A stretch of 64,000 bases of DNA from Brachycybe producta. Its lineage: Eukaryota > Arthropoda > Diplopoda > Playtdesmida > Andrognathidae. The notes beneath the pieces are model-generated. The model ran no database searches and was not told the DNA's origin. It saw only the letters and a list, made by a program, of their open reading frames with translations. The stretch is from the NCBI GenBank assembly GCA_036925085.1, contig JAUPFP010000116.1:186001-250000 (forward strand). Direction: 5' to 3'. The translations under genes were made by a program, and so were the position numbers. The stretch's first letter is position 1; each line of letters begins with the position of its first letter. This document shows, piece by piece, positions 1 to 10,472 of this stretch.

Positions 1-453
1 CAAAAATTAAATTCTTCCATGAGTACCCCCCTTGGAAGTTTTTCAAAAAACGGCCAAAAATGAAAGTAACTGGTGTAATTTTTGAAGCATGCATTGCACA
101 CTGGAATTGAAGACATCCCTGCATTCCTGATTGCCCAAGGAATGCAATGCATCTAAAAGCTTCACTCTACGTCTATTAGTTCATTTGGAATTAATTTTCA
201 AAGTTACATATCCATGCACAAGCAATGTCATGCATAGACACTTCAATGATGTCCACTTTGAACTGGTGTCATTTTTGAACCATGCAGAGCACACAGGAAT
301 TGAAGACATTTCTGCATTCCTGAATGTCCAAAGAATGCAATGCATCTAACAGTTCCATTCTACGAAAATTATTAACAATTCTCCAAAAATTAAATTCTTT
401 CATGAGTACCCCCCTTGAAAGTTTTTCAAAAAACGGCCAAAAATGAAAGTAAC

Positions 454-646
454 TGGTGTAATTTTTGAAGCATGCATTGCACACTGGAATTGAAGACATC
501 CCTGCATTCCTGATTGCCCAAGGAATGCAATGCATCTAAAAGCTTCACTCTACGTCTATTAGTTCATTTGGAATTAATTTTCAAAGTTACATGTCCATGC
601 ACAAGCAATGTCAAGCATAGACACTTCAATGATGTCCACTTTGAAC
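454..646 (+). repeat. A half unit, 193 bp (worked example)
   Basis: This is the first half of the dimeric unit. Its first 101 bp (454-554) align without gaps to the B core at 647-747, with 13-14 differences depending on variant, about 87% identity. A-specific signs are GAAGCATGCATTGCACACTGG broken by type in some units, ACATCCCTG, GATTGCCCAAGG and the HindIII site. The tail after the core (555-646) resembles the B tail only weakly, mainly near its end (TTTGAACTCGTGTCATT against ATGAAAGTAACTGGTGTAATT). The simplest reading is an ancestral unit of about 190 bp that duplicated, diverged, and then amplified as a pair. Confidence 0.88.
503..529. repeat. Inverted repeat in A core (9-bp stem, 9-nt loop)
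   Basis: TGCATTCCT at 503-511 is the exact reverse complement of AGGAATGCA at 521-529, with GATTGCCCA between. The same dyad occurs in essentially every A core of the array (first example 120-146). A second, overlapping dyad in the A half pairs ATGCATTGC (472-480) with GCAATGCAT (527-535), so two alternative stems compete. The dyads are perfect in the sequence; formation of a cruciform or hairpin in vivo is inference. Confidence 0.85.
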
Positions 647-695
647 TCGTGTCATTTTTGAACCATGCAGAGCACACAGGAATTGAAGACATTTC

Positions 696-722
696 TGCAT
701 TCCTGAATGTCCAAGGAATGCA
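696..722. repeat. Inverted repeat in B core (9-bp stem, 9-nt loop)
   Basis: TGCATTCCT at 696-704 pairs with AGGAATGCA at 714-722 around GAATGTCCA. It is the B counterpart of the A dyad, 193 bp downstream. T2 units carry CAAAGAATGCA instead, which puts one mismatch in the stem, for example at 331-339. The stem bases are shared by the A and B halves although loop bases differ (GATTGCCCA against GAATGTCCA). Confidence 0.83.
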
Positions 723-797
723 ATGCATCTAACAGTTCCATTCTACGAAAATTATTAACAATTCTCCAAAAATTAAATTCTTCCATGAGTACCCCCC

Positions 798-823
798 TTG
801 GAAGTTTTTCAAAAAACGGCCAA
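798..823. repeat. 26-bp imperfect palindrome of T and A runs after C6 tract
   Basis: The order is TTGG, AA, GTTTTT, CA, AAAAAC, GG, CCAA: the outer four and inner six bases on each side are complementary, with a mismatched AA/GG step between. It lies directly after a run of six C. Both features occur once per 383 bp, between the B core and the next A core. Changes recur here: CTTGAAAG replaces CTTGGAAG (about 411, 21871, 26081, 46431, 47580, 51411), TTTATC replaces TTTTTC (53329, 53712, 54478), and the run lengths vary (7 C at 1175; extra T near 10765; one A fewer near 3111; 5 C near 22629). Confidence 0.8.
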
Positions 824-2429
824 AAATGAAAGTAACTGGTGTAATTTTTGAAGCATGCATTGCACACTGGAATTGAAGACATCCCTGCATTCCTGATTGC
901 CCAAGGAATGCAATGCATCTAAAAGCTTCACTCTACGTCTATTAGTTCATTTGGAATTAATTTTCAAAGTTACATGTCCATGCACAAGCAATGTCAAGCA
1001 TAGACACTTCAATGATGTCCACTTTGAACTCGTGTCATTTTTGAACCATGCAGAGCACACAGGAATTGAAGACATTTCTGCATTCCTGAATGTCCAAGGA
1101 ATGCAATGCATCTAACAGTTCCATTCTACAAAAATTATTAACAATTGTCCAAAAATTAAATTCTTCCATGAGTACCCCCCCTTGGAAGTTTTTCAAAAAA
1201 CGGCCAAAAATGAAAGTAACTTGTGTAATTTTTGAAGCATGCATTGCACACTGGAATTGAAGACATTCCTGCATTCCTGATTGTCCAAGGAATGCAATGC
1301 ATCTAAAAGCTTCACTCTACGTCCATTAGTTCATTTGGAATTAATTTTCGAAGTTTCATGTCCATGCACAAGCAATGTCAAGCATAGACACTTCAATGAT
1401 GTCCACTTTGAACTGGTGTCATTTTTGAACCATGCAGAGCACACAGGAATTGAAGACATTTCTGCATTCCTGAATGTCCAAGGAATGCAATGCATCTAAC
1501 AGTTCCATTCTACGAAAATTATTAACAATTCTCCAAAAATGAAATTCTTCCATGAGTACCCCCCTTGGAAGTTTTTCAAAAAACGGCCAAAAATGAAAGT
1601 AACTGGTGTAATTTTTGAAGCATGCATTGCACACTGGAATTGAAGACATCCCTGCATTCCTGATTGCCCAAGGAATGCAATGCATCTAAAAGCTTCACTC
1701 TACGTCTATTAGTTCATTTGGAATTAATTTTCAAAGTTACATGTCCATGCACAAGCAATGTCAAGCATAGACACTTCAATGATGTCCACTTTGAACTCGT
1801 GTCATTTTTGAACCATGCAGAGCACACAGGAATTGAAGACATTTCTGCATTCCTGAATGTCCAAGGAATGCAATGCATCTAACAGTTCCATTCTACGAAA
1901 ATTATTAACAATTCTCCAAAAATTAAATTCTTCCATGAGTACCCCCCTTGGAAGTTTTTCAAAAAACGGCCAAAAATGAAAGTAACTGGTGTAATTTTTG
2001 AAGCATACATTGCACACTGGAATTGAAGACATCCCTGCATTCCTGATTGCCCAAGGAATGCAATGCATCTAAAAGCTTCACTCTACGTCTATTAGTTCAT
2101 TTGGAATTAATTTTCAAAGTTACATGTCCATGCACAAGCAATGTCAAGCATAGACACTTCAATGATGTCCACTTTGAACTCGTGTCATTTTTGAACCATG
2201 CAGAGCACACAGGAATTGAAGACATTTCTGCATTCCTGAATGTCCAAGGAATGCAATGCATCTAACAGTTCCATTCTACGAAAATTATTAACAATTCTCC
2301 AAAAATTAAATTCTTCCATGAGTACCCCCCTTGGAAGTTTTTCAAAAAACGGCCAAAAATGAAAGTAACTGGTGTAATTTTTGAAGCATGCATTGCACAC
2401 TGGAATTGAAGACATCCCTGCATTCCTGA

Positions 2430-3194
2430 TTGCCCAAGGAATGCAATGCATCTAAAAGCTTCACTCTACGTCTATTAGTTCATTTGGAATTAATTTTCAA
2501 AGTTACATATCCATGCACAAGCAATGTCATGCATAGACACTTCAATGATGTCCACTTTGAACTGGTGTCATTTTTGAACCATGCAGAGCACACAGGAATT
2601 GAAGACATTTCTGCATTCCTGAATGTCCAAAGAATGCAATGCATCTAACAGTTCCATTCTACGAAAATTATTAACAATTCTCCAAAAATTAAATTCTTTC
2701 ATGAGTACCCCCCTTGGAAGTTTTTCAAAAAACGGCCAAAAATGAAAGTAACTTGTGTAATTTTTGAAGCATGCATTGCACACTGGAATTGAAGACATTC
2801 CTGCATTCCTGATTGTCCAAGGAATGCAATGCATCTAAAAGCTTCACTCTACGTCCATTAGTTCATTTGGAATTAATTTTCGAAGTTTCATGTCCATGCA
2901 CAAGCAATGTCAAGCATAGACACTTCAATGATGTCCACTTTGAACTGGTGTCATTTTTGAACCATGCAGAGCACACAGGAATTGAAGACATTTCTGCATT
3001 CCTGAATGTCCAAGGAATGCAATGCATCTAACAGTTCCATTCTACGAAAATTATTAACAATTCTCCAAAAATGAAATTCTTCCATGAGTACCCCCCTTGG
3101 AAGTTTTTCAAAAACGGCCAAAAATGAAAGTAACTGGTGTAATTTTTGAAGCATGCATTGCACACTGGAATTGAAGACATCCCTGCATTCCTGA
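2430..3194 (+). repeat. T2-T3 variant dimer, copy at 2.4 kb
   Basis: A T2 unit (2430) is followed by a T3 unit (2813). T2 marks are ACATATCC, GTCATGCATAG, CCAAAGAATG, TTCTTTCATG and AACTTGTG before TTGTCCAAGG. T3 marks are CGTCCATTAG, TTTTCGAAGTTTCATG, AACTGGTG and AAAAATGAAATTC. One A is missing from the A run near 3111, so the pair is 765 bp. The two types occur in this order repeatedly across the array, so they were amplified together. Confidence 0.88.
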
Positions 3195-5109
3195 TTGCCC
3201 AAGGAATGCAATGCATCTAAAAGCTTCACTCTACGTCTATTAGTTCATTTGGAATTAATTTTCAAAGTTACATGTCCATGCACAAGCAATGTCAAGCATA
3301 GACACTTCAATGATGTCCACTTTGAACTCGTGTCATTTTTGAACCATGCAGAGCACACAGGAATTGAAGACATTTCTGCATTCCTGAATGTCCAAGGAAT
3401 GCAATGCATCTAACAGTTCCATTCTACGAAAATTATTAACAATTCTCCAAAAATTAAATTCTTCCATGAGTACCCCCCTTGGAAGTTTTTCAAAAAACGG
3501 CCAAAAATGAAAGTAACTGGTGTAATTTTTGAAGCATGCATTGCACACTGGAATTGAAGACATCCCTGCATTCCTGATTGCCCAAGGAATGCAATGCATC
3601 TAAAAGCTTCACTCTACGTCTATTAGTTCATTTGGAATTAATTTTCAAAGTTACATGTCCATGCACAAGCAATGTCAAGCATAGACACTTCAATGATGTC
3701 CACTTTGAACTCGTGTCATTTTTGAACCATGCAGAGCACACAGGAATTGAAGACATTTCTGCATTCCTGAATGTCCAAGGAATGCAATGCATCTAACAGT
3801 TCCATTCTACGAAAATTATTAACAATTCTCCAAAAATTAAATTCTTCCATGAGTACCCCCCTTGGAAGTTTTTCAAAAAACGGCCAAAAATGAAAGTAAC
3901 TGGTGTAATTTTTGAAGCATGCATTGCACACTGGAATTGAAGACATCCCTGCATTCCTGATTGCCCAAGGAATGCAATGCATCTAAAAGCTTCACTCTAC
4001 GTCTATTAGTTCATTTGGAATTAATTTTCAAAGTTACATGTCCATGCACAAGCAATGTCAAGCATAGACACTTCAATGATGTCCACTTTGAACTCGTGTC
4101 ATTTTTGAACCATGCAGAGCACACAGGAATTGAAGACATTTCTGCATTCCTGAATGTCCAAGGAATGCAATGCATCTAACAGTTCCATTCTACGAAAATT
4201 ATTAACAATTCTCCAAAAATTAAATTCTTCCATGAGTACCCCCCTTGGAAGTTTTTCAAAAAACGGCCAAAAATGAAAGTAACTGGTGTAATTTTTGAAG
4301 CATGCATTGCACACTGGAATTGAAGACATCCCTGCATTCCTGATTGCCCAAGGAATGCAATGCATCTAAAAGCTTCACTCTACGTCTATTAGTTCATTTG
4401 GAATTAATTTTCAAAGTTACATGTCCATGCACAAGCAATGTCAAGCATAGACACTTCAATGATGTCCACTTTGAACTCGTGTCATTTTTGAACCATGCAG
4501 AGCACACAGGAATTGAAGACATTTCTGCATTCCTGAATGTCCAAGGAATGCAATGCATCTAACAGTTCCATTCTACGAAAATTATTAACAATTTTCCAAA
4601 AATTAAATTCTTCCATGAGTACCCCCCTTGGAAGTTTTTCAAAAAACGGCCAAAAATGAAAGTAACTGGTGTAATTTTTGAAGCATGCATTGCACACTGG
4701 AATTGAAGACATCCCTGCATTCCTGATTGCCCAAGGAATGCAATGCATCTAAAAGCTTCACTCTACGTCTATTAGTTCATTTGGAATTAATTTTCAAAGT
4801 TACATGTCCATGCACAAGCAATGTCAAGCATAGACACTTCAATGATGTCCACTTTGAACTCGTGTCATTTTTGAACCATGCAGAGCACACAGGAATTGAA
4901 GACATTTCTGCATTCCTGAATGTCCAAGGAATGCAATGCATCTAACAGTTCCATTCTACGAAAATTATTAACAATTCTCCAAAAATTAAATTCTTCCATG
5001 AGTACCCCCCTTGGAAGTTTTTCAAAAAACGGCCAAAAATGAAAGTAACTGGTGTAATTTTTGAAGCATGCATTGCACACTGGAATTGAAGACATCCCTG
5101 CATTCCTGA
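3195..5109 (+). repeat. Five T1 units
   Basis: Five common-type units, almost identical. The unit at 4344 carries AATTTTCC in place of AATTCTCC at 4590. The same private change returns 2298 bp (six units) later at 6889 and again at 7655, which shows that 2.7-5.1 kb and 5.5-7.8 kb are related by a multi-unit duplication with one unit gained or lost. Confidence 0.88.
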
Positions 5110-5875
5110 TTGCCCAAGGAATGCAATGCATCTAAAAGCTTCACTCTACGTCTATTAGTTCATTTGGAATTAATTTTCAAAGTTACATATCCATGCACAA
5201 GCAATGTCATGCATAGACACTTCAATGATGTCCACTTTGAACTGGTGTCATTTTTGAACCATGCAGAGCACACAGGAATTGAAGACATTTCTGCATTCCT
5301 GAATGTCCAAAGAATGCAATGCATCTAACAGTTCCATTCTACGAAAATTATTAACAATTCTCCAAAAATTAAATTCTTTCATGAGTACCCCCCTTGGAAG
5401 TTTTTCAAAAAACGGCCAAAAATGAAAGTAACTTGTGTAATTTTTGAAGCATGCATTGCACACTGGAATTGAAGACATTCCTGCATTCCTGATTGTCCAA
5501 GGAATGCAATGCATCTAAAAGCTTCACTCTACGTCCATTAGTTCATTTGGAATTAATTTTCGAAGTTTCATGTCCATGCACAAGCAATGTCAAGCATAGA
5601 CACTTCAATGATGTCCATTTTGAACTGGTGTCATTTTTGAACCATGCAGAGCACACAGGAATTGAAGACATTTCTGCATTCCTGAATGTCCAAGGAATGC
5701 AATGCATCTAACAGTTCCATTCTACGAAAATTATTAACAATTCTCCAAAAATGAAATTCTTCCATGAGTACCCCCCTTGGAAGTTTTTCAAAAAACGGCC
5801 AAAAATGAAAGTAACTGGTGTAATTTTTGAAGCATGCATTGCACACTGGAATTGAAGACATCCCTGCATTCCTGA
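5110..5875 (+). repeat. T2-T3 variant dimer, copy at 5.1 kb
   Basis: Same pair of variant units as at 2430-3194, seven units downstream. The T3 member has one private change, GTCCATTTTG at about 5613. The pair is full length, 766 bp. Confidence 0.88.
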
Positions 5876-8173
5876 TTGCCCAAGGAATGCAATGCATCTA
5901 AAAGCTTCACTCTACGTCTATTAGTTCATTTGGAATTAATTTTCAAAGTTACATGTCCATGCACAAGCAATGTCAAGCATAGACACTTCAATGATGTCCA
6001 CTTTGAACTCGTGTCATTTTTGAACCATGCAGAGCACACAGGAATTGAAGACATTTCTGCATTCCTGAATGTCCAAGGAATGCAATGCATCTAACAGTTC
6101 CATTCTACGAAAATTATTAACAATTCTCCAAAAATTAAATTCTTCCATGAGTACCCCCCTTGGAAGTTTTTCAAAAAACGGCCAAAAATGAAAGTAACTG
6201 GTGTAATTTTTGAAGCATGCATTGCACACTGGAATTGAAGACATCCCTGCATTCCTGATTGCCCAAGGAATGCAATGCATCTAAAAGCTTCACTCTACGT
6301 CTATTAGTTCATTTGGAATTAATTTTCAAAGTTACATGTCCATGCACAAGCAATGTCAAGCATAGACACTTCAATGATGTCCACTTTGAACTCGTGTCAT
6401 TTTTGAACCATGCAGAGCACACAGGAATTGAAGACATTTCTGCATTCCTGAATGTCCAAGGAATGCAATGCATCTAACAGTTCCATTCTACGAAAATTAT
6501 TAACAATTCTCCAAAAATTAAATTCTTCCATGAGTACCCCCCTTGGAAGTTTTTCAAAAAACGGCCAAAAATGAAAGTAACTGGTGTAATTTTTGAAGCA
6601 TGCATTGCACACTGGAATTGAAGACATCCCTGCATTCCTGATTGCCCAAGGAATGCAATGCATCTAAAAGCTTCACTCTACGTCTATTAGTTCATTTGGA
6701 ATTAATTTTCAAAGTTACATGTCCATGCACAAGCAATGTCAAGCATAGACACTTCAATGATGTCCACTTTGAACTCGTGTCATTTTTGAACCATGCAGAG
6801 CACACAGGAATTGAAGACATTTCTGCATTCCTGAATGTCCAAGGAATGCAATGCATCTAACAGTTCCATTCTACGAAAATTATTAACAATTTTCCAAAAA
6901 TTAAATTCTTCCATGAGTACCCCCCTTGGAAGTTTTTCAAAAAACGGCCAAAAATGAAAGTAACTGGTGTAATTTTTGAAGCATGCATTGCACACTGGAA
7001 TTGAAGACATCCCTGCATTCCTGATTGCCCAAGGAATGCAATGCATCTAAAAGCTTCACTCTACGTCTATTAGTTCATTTGGAATTAATTTTCAAAGTTA
7101 CATGTCCATGCACAAGCAATGTCAAGCATAGACACTTCAATGATGTCCACTTTGAACTCGTGTCATTTTTGAACCATGCAGAGCACACAGGAATTGAAGA
7201 CATTTCTGCATTCCTGAATGTCCAAGGAATGCAATGCATCTAACAGTTCCATTCTACGAAAATTATTAACAATTCTCCAAAAATTAAATTCTTCCATGAG
7301 TACCCCCCTTGGAAGTTTTTCAAAAAACGGCCAAAAATGAAAGTAACTGGTGTAATTTTTGAAGCATGCATTGCACACTGGAATTGAAGACATCCCTGCA
7401 TTCCTGATTGCCCAAGGAATGCAATGCATCTAAAAGCTTCACTCTACGTCTATTAGTTCATTTGGAATTAATTTTCAAAGTTACATGTCCATGCACAAGC
7501 AATGTCAAGCATAGACACTTCAATGATGTCCACTTTGAACTCGTGTCATTTTTGAACCATGCAGAGCACACAGGAATTGAAGACATTTCTGCATTCCTGA
7601 ATGTCCAAGGAATGCAATGCATCTAACAGTTCCATTCTACGAAAATTATTAACAATTTTCCAAAAATTAAATTCTTCCATGAGTACCCCCCTTGGAAGTT
7701 TTTCAAAAAACGGCCAAAAATGAAAGTAACTGGTGTAATTTTTGAAGCATGCATTGCACACTGGAATTGAAGACATCCCTGCATTCCTGATTGCCCAAGG
7801 AATGCAATGCATCTAAAAGCTTCACTCTACGTCTATTAGTTCATTTGGAATTAATTTTCAAAGTTACATGTCCATGCACAAGCAATGTCAAGCATAGACA
7901 CTTCAATGATGTCCACTTTGAACTCGTGTCATTTTTGAACCATGCAGAGCACACAGGAATTGAAGACATTTCTGCATTCCTGAATGTCCAAGGAATGCAA
8001 TGCATCTAACAGTTCCATTCTACGAAAATTATTAACAATTCTCCAAAAATTAAATTCTTCCATGAGTACCCCCCTTGGAAGTTTTTCAAAAAACGGCCAA
8101 AAATGAAAGTAACTGGTGTAATTTTTGAAGCATGCATTGCACACTGGAATTGAAGACATCCCTGCATTCCTGA
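5876..8173 (+). repeat. Six T1 units
   Basis: Common-type units. The AATTTTCC variant occurs at 6889 and 7655, exactly two units apart, so a local two-unit step of duplication is also visible. No other structure was seen. Confidence 0.87.
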
Positions 8174-10472
8174 TTGCCCAAGGAATGCAATGCATCTAAA
8201 AGCTTCACTCTACGTCTATTAGTTCATTTGGAATTAATTTTCAAAGTTACATGTACATGCACAAGCAATGTCAAGCATAGACACTTCAATGATGTCCACT
8301 TTGAACTCGTGTCATTTTTGAACCATGCAGAGCACACAGGAATTGAAGACATTTCTGCATTCCTGAATGTCCAAGGAATGCAATGCATCTAACAGTTCCA
8401 TTCTACGAAAATTATTAACAATTCTCCAAAAATTAAATTCTTCCATGAGTACCCCCCTTGGAAGTTTTTCAAAAAACGGCCAAAAATGAAAGTAACTGGT
8501 GTAATTTTTGAAGCATGCATTGCACACTGGAATTGAAGACATCCCTGCATTCCTGATTGCCCAAGGAATGCAATGCATCTAAAAGCTTCACTCTACGTCT
8601 ATTAGTTCATTTGGAATTAATTTTCAAAGTTACATGTACATGCACAAGCAATGTCAAGCATAGACACTTCAATGATGTCCACTTTGAACTCGTGTCATTT
8701 TTGAACCATGCAGAGCACACAGGAATTGAAGACATTTCTGCATTTCTGAATGTCCAAGGAATGCTATGCATCTAACAGTTCCATTCTACGAAAATTATTA
8801 ACAATTCTCCAAAAATTAAATTCTTCCATGAGTACCCCCCCTTGGAAGTTTTTCAAAAAACGGCCAAAAATGAAAGTAACTGGTGTAATTTTTGAAGCAT
8901 GCATTGCACACTGGAATTGAAGACATCCCTGCATTCCTGATTGCCCAAGGAATGCAATGCATCTAAAAGCTTCACTCTACGTCTATTAGTTCATTTGGAA
9001 TTAATTTTCAAAGTTACATGTACATGCACAAGCAATGTCAAGCATAGACACTTCAATGATGTCCACTTTGAACTCGTGTCATTTTTGAACCATGCAGAGC
9101 ACACAGGAATTGAAGACATTTCTGCATTCCTGAATGTCCAAGGAATGCAATGCATCTAACAGTTCCATTCTACGAAAATTATTAACAATTCTCCAAAAAT
9201 TAAATTCTTCCATGAGTACCCCCCTTGGAAGTTTTTCAAAAAACGGCCAAAAATGAAAGTAACTGGTGTAATTTTTGAAGCATGCATTGCACACTGGAAT
9301 TGAAGACATCCCTGCATTCCTGATTGCCCAAGGAATGCAATGCATCTAAAAGCTTCACTCTACGTCTATTAGTTCATTTGGAATTAATTTTCAAAGTTAC
9401 ATGTCCATGCACAAGCAATGTCAAGCATAGACACTTCAATGATGTCCACTTTGAACTCGTGTCATTTTTGAACCATGCAGAGCACACAGGAATTGAAGAC
9501 ATTTCTGCATTCCTGAATGTCCAAGGAATGCAATGCATCTAACAGTTCCATTCTACGAAAATTATTAACAATTCTCCAAAAATTAAATTCTTCCATGAGT
9601 ACCCCCCTTGGAAGTTTTTCAAAAAACGGCCAAAAATGAAAGTAACTGGTGTAATTTTTGAAGCATGCATTGCACACTGGAATTGAAGACATTCCTGCAT
9701 TCCTGATTGCCCAAGGAATGCAATGCATCTAAAAGCTTCACTCTACATCTATTAGTTCATTTGGAATTAATTTTCAAAGTTACATGTACATGCACAAGCA
9801 ATGTCAAGCATAGACACTTCAATGATGTCCACTTTGAACTCGTGTCATTTTTGAACCATGCAGAGCACACAGGAATTGAAGACATTTCTGCATTTCTGAA
9901 TGTCCAAGGAATGCTATGCATCTAACAGTTCCATTCTACGAAAATTATTAACAATTCTCCAAAAATTAAATTCTTCCATGAGTACCCCCCTTGGAAGTTT
10001 TTCAAAAAACGGCCAAAAATGAAAGTAACTGGTGTAATTTTTGAAGCATGCATTGCACACTGGAATTGAAGACATCCCTGCATTCCTGATTGCCCAAGGA
10101 ATGCAATGCATCTAAAAGCTTCACTCTACGTCTATTAGTTCATTTGGAATTAATTTTCAAAGTTACATGTACATGCACAAGCAATGTCAAGCATAGACAC
10201 TTCAATGATGTCCACTTTGAACTCGTGTCATTTTTGAACCATGCAGAGCACACAGGAATTGAAGACATTTCTGCATTCCTGAATGTCCAAGGAATGCAAT
10301 GCATCTAACAGTTCCATTCTACGAAAATTATTAACAATTCTCCAAAAATTAAATTCTTCCATGAGTACCCCCCTTGGAAGTTTTTCAAAAAACGGCCAAA
10401 AATGAAAGTAACTGGTGTAATTTTTGAAGCATGCATTGCACACTGGAATTGAAGACATCCCTGCATTCCTGA
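8174..10472 (+). repeat. Six units with TGTACATGC variant; three-unit duplication
   Basis: Units at 8174, 8557, 8941, 9707 and 10090 have TGTACATGC where T1 has TGTCCATGC; the unit at 9324 does not. Units 8557 and 9707 additionally share CATTTCTGAATG and GGAATGCTATGC. These linked changes lie 1150 bp apart, three units plus one base, the extra base being a seventh C near 8835. A three-unit block was duplicated here. The GCTATGC change also creates a stop in the antisense frame, one sign that the frame is not maintained. Confidence 0.88.

Larger units (their letters stand above)
647..836 (+). repeat. B half unit, 190 bp (worked example)
   Basis: This is the second half of the dimeric unit. 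The core at 647-747 is the diverged partner of the A core, distinguished by CATGCAGAGCACACAGG, ACATTTCTG, GAATGTCCAAGG and CTAACAGTTCC, and it lacks HindIII. The tail (748-836) is rich in A and T runs and holds the C6 tract and the 26-bp palindrome, neither of which has a clear counterpart in the A tail. Spacing from A to B is 193 bp and from B to the next A is 190 bp, both close to a nucleosome repeat length. Confidence 0.88.
514..896 (+). repeat. Representative satellite unit (type T1, 383 bp)
   Basis: This unit matches the most common form and can serve as reference. From its start it holds the second part of the A core with HindIII at 540-545, and the A tail (TTCAAAGTTACATGTCC, GTCAAGCATAG, AACTCGTG). 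Next come the B core at 647-747 and the B tail (ACAATTCTCC, TTAAATTCTTCC). A C6 tract at 792-797 and a T/A-run palindrome at 798-823 follow, then the start of the next A core at 837. The consensus has only four CpG sites (in TACGTC, CTCGTG, CTACGAAA and ACGGCC). Phase is arbitrary; I chose it because the landmark is present in nearly every unit. Confidence 0.95.
1..2429 (+). repeat. Array segment: partial unit plus six units, mixed types
   Basis: The window opens inside a B tail; the first full landmark is at 131. The unit at 131 is type T2 (ACATATCC, GTCATGCATAG, CCAAAGAATGC, TTCTTTCATGAG). The unit at 1281 is T3 (CGTCCATTAG, TTTTCGAAGTTTCATG, AAAATGAAATTC). The rest are T1. The unit at 897 is 384 bp because its C tract has seven C (1175-1181). 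The B tail near 1130 has CTACAAAAA and AATTGTCC, both private changes. Confidence 0.9.

Noticed and set aside
100-146. GGAAT/ATTCC motifs suggesting human satellite II/III
   Set aside because: GGAAT and ATTCC occur several times per unit but not as tandem pentamers, and the rest of the unit is unrelated to a GGAAT array.
131-349. Recurring sense-strand open frame of about 72 codons in each unit
   Set aside because: It opens on TTG within the landmark, repeats only because the satellite repeats, and is broken by stops in several units (for example the CACATGAATTG units at 11240, 12389 and 21202) and by indels. It has no ribosome-binding or splice context and resembles no family I know. 383 is not a multiple of three, so no long frame can pass through the array.
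540-545. HindIII site as a sign of a cloning vector or junction
   Set aside because: The site is part of the satellite consensus and recurs every 383 bp; there is no vector sequence.
652-918. Recurring antisense open frame of about 88 codons in each unit
   Set aside because: It overlaps the sense frame and is interrupted or shifted in many units (GGAATGCTATGC at 8761 and 9911; indels at 1175, 10765, 27229, 38768). Amino-acid changing and silent changes both occur freely by eye. A chance open frame in a tandem repeat is the simpler reading.
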